DNA of 5,007 nucleotides from Candidatus Woesearchaeota archaeon (GTDB lineage: Archaea; Nanobdellota; Nanobdellia; Woesearchaeales; UBA12501). Under the pieces are notes generated by a model. The model had not been told where the DNA came from. It saw only the letters and a program-made list of their open reading frames with translations, and searched no databases. Shown here in pieces: positions 1 to 3,943 of the stretch (the stretch's first letter is position 1; every line of letters begins with the position of its first letter). The position numbers were made by a program, and so were the translations under genes. The stretch lies in NCBI GenBank assembly GCA_016203375.1, contig JACQMX010000117.1, positions 1-5,007 of the forward strand, given 5' to 3'.

Positions 1-5
1 ACATT

Positions 6-15
6 GTATAAATAC
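6..15. promoter_or_regulatory. TATA-box-like site of uncertain direction
   Basis: The string GTATAAATAC on the plus strand is identical to the TATA box in front of the winged-helix gene (minus strand, 1412-1421). Read on plus, transcription would start near base 36-40, inside the palindrome at 28-77, and no plus-strand gene follows. Read on minus, the complement GTATTTATAC could serve the next gene to the left, outside the window. The direction cannot be decided here. Confidence 0.3.
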
Positions 16-27
16 GACTTTCACAAT

Positions 28-77
28 GATTTTTGAAGTGGAGCTTCTCGGGAATAGGAAGCTCCACTTCAAAAATC
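28..77. repeat. Perfect 20-bp-arm palindrome downstream of the transporter gene
   Basis: Bases 28-47 are the exact reverse complement of bases 58-77, with a 10-base spacer (48-57). The arms contain the core GAAGTGGAGCTTC, with T-runs at the outer 5' edge and A-runs at the outer 3' edge. The RNA from either strand would form a very stable hairpin. It begins 28 bases after the stop of the EamA-like gene, which fits a transcript-end or mRNA-stabilising role. It is not a standard intrinsic terminator, because a U-run should follow the stem and here A residues occupy the 3' side on both strands. Confidence 0.75.
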
Positions 78-104
78 GTGTCAATTATCAGATCTATGAT
101 TATA

Positions 105-527
105 TTACAAAGAAAATAACACAATAGCTATCAATGCAAATACCATACCAATACCTTGCCGGATGGTAATTGATTCATTGAGGAACAAAAAGGCTAAGAG
201 GATAGTAATAACGGGATAGAGTGCGGTCATGGTAACTACGATGGATACTTGCTTATACCTAACGGCAAAGATGTAAAACAAGGAACCGAGGGTTGCCGCG
301 ATTCCTGTCAGGATCCCGAACAGTATTCCATAAGGGTGCGTTTCAGGCTTGAAATTGACGAGAAACAACACACCCATACCGATGATAATCGCTCCGAGAA
401 CTTCATATAACATGACACTTTTCGGACTTATATAATTGCCAGCCAATTTAGGGAAAAAGCCCCAAAAGCCAAACACGATGAGAGCCAATATTGAATACAT
501 CAACCACTCTTCCATTCTTCTCACCAT
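105..527 (-). CDS. Half-size EamA/DMT-family membrane transporter
   Basis: The product is 140 residues and very hydrophobic, with about five membrane segments (roughly 11-28, 37-57, 66-88, 93-115 and 120-139). The C-terminal pattern LYPVITILLAFLFLNE, followed by a short loop and a last helix, is the typical EamA ending; the first helix carries FGFWGFFPKLAG. Most drug/metabolite transporters have two EamA repeats (about 300 residues). A single repeat implies it works as a dimer, as single-domain DMT proteins are known to do. The substrate cannot be told. It is the last gene of a three-gene unit: its first ATG is three bases past the upstream stop, and GGAGAT in the end of that gene can act as ribosome site. 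A second ATG at 513-515, giving MEEW, is preceded by GGTGAGA and may be the true start. Confidence 0.85.
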   Translation of the reverse strand: MVRRMEEWLMYSILALIVFGFWGFFPKLAGNYISPKSVMLYEVLGAIIIGMGVLFLVNFKPETHPYGILFGILTGIAATLGSLFYIFAVRYKQVSIVVTMTALYPVITILLAFLFLNESITIRQGIGMVFALIAIVLFSL

Positions 528-530
528 TCC

Positions 531-716
531 CTATCTCCGCCACAAAAACTGCAATCCGATCATTACGCAGATAATGCCTATAACAAACTTCAGGAATTTT
601 ATCAAGAAGTCCGCCATCAGGAAAAGGCCGCCGGCGATAAACACGACGCCGAGCATTATAGAAAATATGCGCTTTGATGGATTGCTTGGCTGCTTTACAT
701 ACTTTATTGTTGTCAT
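531..716 (-). CDS. Small two-span membrane protein (61 aa), unknown function
   Basis: I do not recognise a named family. The protein has a short polar, basic N-terminus (about residues 1-16, with several Lys/Arg) and then two hydrophobic stretches at about 17-35 and 39-57, ending in WRR. Its ATG overlaps the TGA of the upstream gene in an ATGA arrangement, so translation is probably coupled. AAGGTG at 722-727 (read on minus) lies five bases before the ATG and is a convincing ribosome site. Its stop is three bases before the first ATG of the EamA-like gene. The tight packing suggests the three products are made together, perhaps as a small membrane complex or transporter accessory; that is inference only. 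Confidence 0.75.
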   Translation of the reverse strand: MTTIKYVKQPSNPSKRIFSIMLGVVFIAGGLFLMADFLIKFLKFVIGIICVMIGLQFLWRR

Positions 717-1024
717 GCGTGCACCTTCTCAAGAATGAATGGGATAAACGTGAAGAAGAATAATGCACCTATAGCAAGGCGAAGCAGTACGGCAACAAGC
801 ACTTCCATCGCCGTGCGTTGCGCGGTCCTCTCGGCCTGCGCTATCGGATCGACGCCTATTTTCTCCTGCTCTAACTCGCGCAATCGTTCCATGATAACCT
901 CTCGCGCTAAACGACGCACTAGCACTTCATCATGGCCTACAGACACAAGATTGCCGATAATCGTCTCAATAGGATACCGTCGATGAAGCGCGGCTCTGAT
1001 GTATCCCCTGATTTTATCGTGCAT
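713..1024 (-). CDS. C-terminally membrane-anchored small protein (103 aa), unknown function
   Basis: Residues 1-70 are polar and likely helical (basic IRAALHRRYP near the start, then alternating charged residues through REVIMERLRELEQEK). Residues about 75-97 form one strong membrane helix rich in Leu, Ile and Phe, followed by EKVHA. The form is a soluble helical domain with a C-terminal anchor, domain on the cytoplasmic side. No catalytic motif is visible and no family name is offered. It is the first gene of the unit running to base 105. The ribosome site is weak (GAGATG, about seven bases before the ATG). A TATA-like CATAAAATAC at 1049-1058 lies 25-34 bases upstream of the start, so it may be transcribed nearly leaderless from its own promoter as well as by read-through from the regulator gene. 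Confidence 0.7.
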   Translation of the reverse strand: MHDKIRGYIRAALHRRYPIETIIGNLVSVGHDEVLVRRLAREVIMERLRELEQEKIGVDPIAQAERTAQRTAMEVLVAVLLRLAIGALFFFTFIPFILEKVHA

Positions 1025-1039
1025 CGTTTCCCATCTCTT

Positions 1040-1075
1040 TTTTATGTTGTATTTTATGTTGTAGGTTATGTTGCA
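1040..1075. repeat. Three 12-bp tandem units over the regulator gene's stop codon
   Basis: Units at 1040-1051 and 1052-1063 are identical (TTTTATGTTGTA); the unit at 1064-1075 differs at three positions. The last unit covers the stop codon of the winged-helix gene. Since 12 is a multiple of three, the copies give further in-frame TAA codons after the real one. On the minus strand the repeats create CATAAAATAC-like AT-rich boxes at promoter distance from the 103-aa gene. Replication slippage is the simplest origin. Confidence 0.7.
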
Positions 1076-1389
1076 GGCTTTACTCGTTCAAGATAGTCTT
1101 TAACTTTTTGATCCATGGTTGGCTTGGCGTTTGGGCCAAGAGAATAATAAATCTTCTCCGCTTCGCCACCCCATGAATAGTCTCCCTTTTCCTTCTCGAT
1201 CTTTTCCACCTTGAATTCACCAAGCTTCACGCCTTTACTCAAGTGATAATAAATAGATCGAAGGGTAACTTTAGGGTAAACCACTTTGTAGATCTTGTAT
1301 ATCTCGTAGCCGTACGCTTTGCCAACAAAGTGGAGGATCTCCACAACATTTTGCCTGATTTGGCTTTTGACTGGTCTACCGCGTGGCAT
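1066..1389 (-). CDS. Winged-helix DNA-binding regulator (107 aa)
   Basis: The protein starts MPRGRPVKSQIRQNVVEIL: an RGRP patch resembling an AT-hook, then a first helix. Residues about 12-60 read as a winged helix-turn-helix of the PadR/archaeal regulator type, with YGYEIYKIYKVVYP as the second helix region and VTLRSIYYHLSKGVKLGEF as the recognition helix leading into the wing. The wing continues through a charged stretch (VEKIEKEKGDYSWGG) to EKIYYSLG. Length and layout match a family of short winged-helix proteins frequent in DPANN archaea; this comes from memory of the family, not a search. The ligand or regulon is unknown. It has its own TATA box only about 27 bases from the ATG, so it is probably translated from a leaderless mRNA. 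A perfect 17-bp tandem repeat upstream could be an operator. Confidence 0.85.
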   Translation of the reverse strand: MPRGRPVKSQIRQNVVEILHFVGKAYGYEIYKIYKVVYPKVTLRSIYYHLSKGVKLGEFKVEKIEKEKGDYSWGGEAEKIYYSLGPNAKPTMDQKVKDYLERVKPAT

Positions 1390-1411
1390 AGCTCCATAAT
1401 AATAGACGCAA

Positions 1412-1421
1412 GTATTTATAC
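1412..1421 (-). promoter_or_regulatory. TATA box of the winged-helix gene
   Basis: On the minus strand this reads GTATAAATAC, preceded by purine-rich GGTAAG, which suits a TFB-recognition element. Its centre is about 27 bases upstream of the A of the ATG (1389), the archaeal TATA-to-start distance, so the transcript should begin at or within a base or two of the start codon. The GGAG just before the ATG would then not be in the RNA. Confidence 0.75.
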
Positions 1422-1434
1422 CTTACCATATTGA

Positions 1435-1468
1435 AAAGAAGTTAAAGAAACAAAGAAGTTAAAGAAAC
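1435..1468. repeat. Perfect 17-bp tandem duplication
   Basis: AAAGAAGTTAAAGAAAC occurs twice without a gap (1435-1451 and 1452-1468). On the minus strand it is T-rich (GTTTCTTTAACTTCTTT) and lies 45-78 bases upstream of the predicted start of the winged-helix transcript. It could be a paired regulator site, or the T-rich part of a terminator for the gene to the right. Confidence 0.8.
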
Positions 1469-1489
1469 TGCGTTCCCGAGATCACGCAG
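1435..1489 (-). terminator. Probable terminator: hairpin followed by T-rich repeat
   Basis: On the minus strand CTGCGT (1489-1484) pairs with ACGCAG (1473-1468) around a 10-base loop, followed at once by TTTCTTT and the T-rich tandem repeat. Archaeal RNA polymerase stops at T-rich tracts, with or without a hairpin. The position fits the end of the transcript carrying the kinase and the small ORF behind it, just before the regulator's own promoter. Confidence 0.5.
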
Positions 1490-1539
1490 AAGAGTATAGA
1501 GAAGTGTAGAAACGTTTTATGGAGAGCCATTTTCGAGAT

Positions 1540-1719
1540 TCAAATTGTCAGAAGAAGAACGAAGAAAATTGAGAGGATAAGAATCACATTAATCAGCATA
1601 CTGCCATGTCGCTGGTGTTGCGGTTCTTCTTCAACAGTATCATGAAGGGTTCGTCGATTGTAGCCTATCAGTGTCACTGCACCCCTTGCAATAATACCAA
1701 AACAGAAAATAATTTCTAT
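1540..1719 (-). CDS. Small membrane ORF directly behind the kinase; start uncertain
   Basis: The frame opens immediately after the kinase TAA, in the same frame, and runs 59 codons to TGA. Read from the ATA at 1717-1719 it has a hydrophobic N-terminal segment (about residues 2-19, ending LIGYNRRTL), an acidic and His-rich middle (VEEEPQHQRHG) and a strongly hydrophobic C-terminal helix (about 41-59). That is the shape of a two-span small membrane protein. No ATG exists before residue 41. A GTG at 1675-1677 would give 45 residues with only the C-terminal helix; AAGGGGTG sits two bases before it, which is too close for a normal ribosome site. A TATA-like TTTAAATA overlapping the kinase stop (1718-1725) could drive that shorter form. 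I do not recognise a family. Confidence 0.45.
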   Translation of the reverse strand: MEIIFCFGIIARGAVTLIGYNRRTLHDTVEEEPQHQRHGSMLINVILILSIFFVLLLTI

Positions 1720-2712
1720 TTAAATCTTTGTTTTCACTACGCGGGGTAATTTTTTTCGCAAGAGATGCATGGCATCGACAAAACGCAACAATCCTGGCTT
1801 TGCGCCGTAGACCTGCACAACCGATTCCGCGTTGACCAACGCGAGCTGCAAGGCAAACTCAATGTTGTTTCGCTTCATGAGTCCTGCGACAAATGCGGAA
1901 GCAAAGGAATCGCCTGCTCCTGTGCTGTCAACAACCTTCACCTGCCGCGCGGGCACGAACCAAACATGATGTCCATCGCTCGCATGTGCGCCTTTCTTGC
2001 CCTCTGTAATAACAACAATGCTTGGGCCCGTCTTCAGCAAGCCAAGCAAGAGTGTCTTGATGTCGTCCTCCGGCTTTTTTCCAAGAAGAAGCGCTGCTTC
2101 TTCGCGATTGAGCACAAGAACATTCGTGCAGGAAAGGAGTGGCTGAAGCTTTTTCACACCAAGTTTTGCTTGATACTCGCTTGGATTAAACGCCACATGA
2201 ATACCTTTTTGTCGGGCGTATTGGACAAGTTTCTCTGCGGCGTGATAACTTTCTCCCATCATGGAAGAGATGTAAAACCATTTCGCCTGAAGTTTATTCT
2301 TATTAATATCTTTCCAGCGAAGCATATCCGATGCTTCCTTATACGCAAGAATCGCACGATCATGCTCAAGGCTGTCTAAAATAAAAGAATAATTAGTAAG
2401 CTCCTTGCCAAACGTGCCGATAAAGGCAACACGCTCACGCTTCAGTTCATTGAGGACTTTGTGTCCATTCTCATCATTTCCCAGATGACCAAGATACGCT
2501 GCCGTTACTCCAAGACGTGCGAAGCTTGTTCCCGTATTCGTGCCACCACCGCCAGTTAAAAATTGGAGATTATGGATAAGAATCTTTGAACCGGAAGGAT
2601 AGCAGATGAGCGTTTCAGCGGATGTCTCCGTACGAATTTTTATAAGCTCAGAATGCGTTTTCGCGAAGACGTCTATGGTCGCACTGCCAACTGTAATAAC
2701 ATTGTAGGCTAT
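1720..2712 (-). CDS. PfkB-family sugar/nucleoside kinase with an apparent ATA start
   Basis: Full product is 330 residues, a normal length for the ribokinase/PfkB family, which transfers ATP phosphate to a sugar or nucleoside hydroxyl. Residues 4-16 (NVITVGSATIDVF) are the first strand with the usual substrate-binding Asp14. The glycine motif TGGGGTNTGTSFARLG is at 53-68; the NxxE magnesium motif is N202-E205; TEGKKG is at 236-241; and DSTGAGD at 262-268 holds the anion hole and catalytic base Asp268. The substrate is not clear. No ATG, GTG or TTG occurs in frame before Met130, yet residues 2-129 are plainly kinase. The frame is closed by a TAG at 2725-2727, and GAGGTGA (2717-2723) is placed correctly for the ATA at 2710-2712 (four bases after the GAGGTGA). 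ATT at 2713-2715 is the less likely alternative. A G-to-A mutation or a read error at the start codon is the other explanation. Confidence 0.88.
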   Translation of the reverse strand: MAYNVITVGSATIDVFAKTHSELIKIRTETSAETLICYPSGSKILIHNLQFLTGGGGTNTGTSFARLGVTAAYLGHLGNDENGHKVLNELKRERVAFIGTFGKELTNYSFILDSLEHDRAILAYKEASDMLRWKDINKNKLQAKWFYISSMMGESYHAAEKLVQYARQKGIHVAFNPSEYQAKLGVKKLQPLLSCTNVLVLNREEAALLLGKKPEDDIKTLLLGLLKTGPSIVVITEGKKGAHASDGHHVWFVPARQVKVVDSTGAGDSFASAFVAGLMKRNNIEFALQLALVNAESVVQVYGAKPGLLRFVDAMHLLRKKLPRVVKTKI

Positions 2713-2716
2713 AATT

Positions 2717-2727
2717 TCACCTCTCTA
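2717..2727 (-). promoter_or_regulatory. Ribosome binding site that fixes the kinase start
   Basis: TAGAGAGGTGA on the minus strand contains GAGGTGA, seven bases complementary to the archaeal 16S rRNA tail. Counting from GAGGTG there are five bases to the ATA at 2712, similar to the seven bases between GGAGGTG and ATG in the membrane gene at 3620. The first two codon positions after the site in this frame are ATT and ATA; no canonical start is near in frame. Confidence 0.7.
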
Positions 2728-2750
2728 CCGCACCTAGTGATAGAACAGGA

Positions 2751-2758
2751 ATAAAAAT
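2751..2758 (-). promoter_or_regulatory. TATA-like box of the kinase gene
   Basis: ATTTTTAT on the minus strand is centred about 42 bases before the proposed ATA start. Transcription would begin near 2729, leaving a leader of roughly 16 bases that just contains the ribosome site. The match to a consensus TATA box is only fair. The mobile element's target duplication ends six bases upstream, in the region TFB would contact. Confidence 0.4.
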
Positions 2759-2763
2759 GTTTG

Positions 2764-2946
2764 GATTGAACCGGCTCTGTCCCGAATGTAGCTGGCGCCT
2801 GCTTTCGCGAGCATCTTTTTCTTTCTCTTACATAGGTGACAGGGGGACGCCCCCTACGGGGATGTCACCTCTCTGCATGAAACATAAAAATGCGAGCTCG
2901 GCGCCAGCCGAGCGAAAGCGAGATTCGGGACAGAGCCGATTGAACC
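2764..2946. mobile_element. MITE-like 165-bp element, copy 1, with 9-bp target duplication
   Basis: The element proper is 2773-2937. Its ends are perfect 15-bp inverted repeats, GGCTCTGTCCCGAAT at 2773-2787 and its complement at 2923-2937. A further inverted pair GCTGGCGCC lies at 2791-2799 and 2900-2908. The centre is a hairpin with arms AGGTGACA (2834-2841) and TGTCACCT (2863-2870) enclosing a G-run/C-run stem. GATTGAACC flanks both sides (2764-2772 and 2938-2946), the footprint of a staggered transposase cut. No transposase gene is present, so it would have to be moved in trans. It shares 157 of 165 bases with copy 2 in the same orientation and without gaps. The 9-bp duplication and GGCTYTGT start recall the IS903 group of IS5, but the family is not settled. 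Confidence 0.92.
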
Positions 2947-3111
2947 AGCTTTATCCACTTTGCTTGATTATACCTAACTTTACTAGTGCCTGACTCGTGA
3001 TATGCTGGAAATGAAACAAAAATTTCTCATTCCGCCGTCCAGCCGCTTCCTGCAGTTATTGGTCGGCAACGTTCTTCTTGGGCTCTATTGCTTTAACAAA
3101 AAGAAGGTATT

Positions 3112-3147
3112 GTTCGCTCATTAGGCTTCTGATGAGCCTGAGCGAAC
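3112..3147. repeat. Hairpin inside the decayed frame
   Basis: GTTCGCTCA (3112-3120) pairs with TGAGCGAAC (3139-3147), and GGCT (3124-3127) with AGCC (3135-3138), giving a 13-bp stem with a three-base bulge and a seven-base loop. On the minus strand it is followed by AATACCTTCTTTTTG, so it could act as a back-up terminator for the membrane gene upstream. Confidence 0.45.
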
Positions 3148-3246
3148 GGAATGATGAAATGATTACCCATACAAATAGTATGTTCGCAACAGAAAGCACA
3201 GATCCCTTCTGTACAGAGTCAATTGAACCATCTGCGAAAAGAGAAG

Positions 3247-3262
3247 AAAAAAAAGAAAAAAA
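3247..3262 (-). terminator. Oligo-T terminator of the small membrane protein gene
   Basis: On the minus strand the sequence is seven T, one C, eight T, starting 10 bases after the stop at 3273-3275. Runs of this length are efficient archaeal termination signals without a hairpin. The caution is that the same bases encode a Phe-rich stretch in the decayed frame downstream, so the tract may be coding in origin. Confidence 0.5.
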
Positions 3263-3272
3263 TAATCCACCT

Positions 3273-3620
3273 TTATCTGCTCTCTGCTAAGGTCTTAATT
3301 GCCTTCAGCGCCACAACAAGGGCCGCCGGAGCAACGAAGACTGCCACATGGAGCAGGATGCTATAAAGCACAGTACCAACCACGGGAATGACCGTGATGG
3401 ATTCAAGCGCAGCGCCGCCGCCCATTAATGCAATAGCAGCAACGAGAAACTCTGTGGTTTCCTTAGCAGTAATGTTCAAGAATCCGACAAGCAATCCAAG
3501 CAAAACTAGCACGATGATAACTGCGGATGCATAGTTCTTGCTCGCTTCGGGGAAAAGACCCACGATGATTGCCAGTAACACACCTGCTAAGAACGCGTAT
3601 TGTCCTGTTTTACTACCCAT
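3273..3620 (-). CDS. Small multi-span membrane protein (115 aa), conserved-looking, unknown function
   Basis: After a short polar start (MGSKTGQY) the protein has about four hydrophobic segments: roughly 9-23, 32-50, 57-77 and 83-107. The last is followed by a short tail, AIKTLAESR. Gly and small residues are frequent (LMGGGAAL, IPVVGTVL), suggesting packed helices. The whole protein looks like a family of short integral membrane proteins common in DPANN archaea; I recall the style but cannot name a function. The start is secure: AAAGGAGGTG at 3628-3637 is seven bases before the ATG, and a TATA box lies further up at 3679-3688. The gene seems to be transcribed alone, bounded by an oligo-T tract at its end and by the mobile element upstream of its promoter. 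Confidence 0.85.
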   Translation of the reverse strand: MGSKTGQYAFLAGVLLAIIVGLFPEASKNYASAVIIVLVLLGLLVGFLNITAKETTEFLVAAIALMGGGAALESITVIPVVGTVLYSILLHVAVFVAPAALVVALKAIKTLAESR

Positions 3621-3627
3621 TGACCAA

Positions 3628-3637
3628 CACCTCCTTT
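3628..3637 (-). promoter_or_regulatory. Strong Shine-Dalgarno site of the 115-aa membrane protein gene
   Basis: AAAGGAGGTG on the minus strand, seven bases before the ATG, is nearly a full complement to the 16S rRNA tail. It shows that this organism uses Shine-Dalgarno initiation and gives the spacing standard used to judge the kinase start. Confidence 0.85.
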
Positions 3638-3678
3638 ACAGGTTTTTGGGTTAAATGGAAGGTTGAACAATTTACTGG

Positions 3679-3688
3679 TATTTAAAAC
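3679..3688 (-). promoter_or_regulatory. TATA box of the 115-aa membrane protein gene
   Basis: GTTTTAAATA on the minus strand, preceded by AAAAA, is a good archaeal TATA match. Transcription would begin about 25 bases downstream, near 3655-3660, giving a leader of some 35-40 bases that includes the ribosome site. A second AT box, GTATATATAC at 3721-3730, lies further upstream and nearer the mobile element. Confidence 0.55.
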
Positions 3689-3735
3689 TTTTTATTATGC
3701 TAAAATACAAAGGAAAAAGCGTATATATACTGTAT

Positions 3736-3918
3736 ATAAAGAGAGGCTCTGTCCCGAATGTAGCTGGCGCCTTCTTTTGCGAGCATCTTTTTCTTTCCCT
3801 TACATTGGTGACAGGGGGACGCCCCCTACGGGGATGTCACCTCTTTGCATGCAACATAGAAATGCGAGCTAGGCGCCAGCCGAGCGAAAGCGAGATTCGG
3901 GACAGAGCCATAAAGAGA
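3736..3918. mobile_element. MITE-like 165-bp element, copy 2, with 9-bp target duplication
   Basis: The element proper is 3745-3909, the same length and orientation as copy 1, from which it differs by eight substitutions and no gaps. The 15-bp terminal inverted repeats (3745-3759 and 3895-3909) are identical to those of copy 1. The flanking 9-bp duplication is ATAAAGAGA (3736-3744 and 3910-3918), a different sequence from that at copy 1, so the two arose by separate insertions and not by segmental duplication. It sits 25 bases past the NurA-type gene's stop and upstream of the membrane gene's TATA box. The central hairpin could terminate or stabilise the upstream transcript. No product is encoded. 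Confidence 0.92.
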
Positions 3919-3943
3919 GATTATCTTATATATTGATAACTAC

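Larger units (their letters stand above)
2951..3265 (-). pseudogene. Decayed membrane-protein frame with internal TAA
   Basis: One minus-strand frame is protein-like from about 3265 to the TAA at 2951-2953, broken only by a TAA at 3056-3058. The first part starts with hydrophobic LFFSFFSSLFA encoded by T-runs, then ADGSIDSVQKGS, a membrane segment (VLSVANILFVWVIISSF) and a basic stretch (RSLRLIRSLMSEQ), ending EPKKNVADQ. After the TAA the same frame gives LQEAAGRRNEKF and ends with ALVKLGIIKQSG. A single C-to-T change turning CAA into TAA would explain the break. There is no ATG at the front; AAAGGTGG at the end of the upstream gene looks like its ribosome site but no in-frame start follows. 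A GTG at 3197-3199, after AAGGGATC, could still yield a 47-residue protein. Stop-codon readthrough is possible but less likely than decay. Family not recognised. Confidence 0.5.

Noticed and set aside
448..768. Minus-strand 106-codon ORF overlapping three small genes
   Set aside because: It spans gene boundaries of a well-spaced operon in another frame and has no ribosome site or coherent hydrophobic pattern.
1459..1530. 23-codon minus-strand ORF with ATG at 1528-1530
   Set aside because: Too short, no ribosome site, and its end lies in the terminator-like hairpin and tandem repeat.
1765..2379. Plus-strand 204-codon ORF opposite the kinase
   Set aside because: It is the shadow of the kinase gene, which has clear family motifs on the minus strand.
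2757..2993. Plus-strand ORF across element copy 1
   Set aside because: It is mostly the mobile element translated. The same kind of peptide recurs at copy 2, and coding potential there comes only from the repeat.
3078..3290. Plus-strand 70-codon ORF with a Lys/Glu-rich tail
   Set aside because: Its low-complexity end is just the A-runs opposite the oligo-T tract, and the minus strand gives a more protein-like frame with a membrane segment and basic flank.
2773..3909. The two repeats as a minimal CRISPR array or as ends of one composite transposon
   Set aside because: The repeats are 165 bp, 972 bases apart, and each has its own different 9-bp duplication, so they are separate insertions, not an array or one composite unit.
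3663..3936. Two overlapping plus-strand ORFs across element copy 2
   Set aside because: Both are readings of the palindromic element and the AT-rich promoter region on the opposite strand; no ribosome site is seen.
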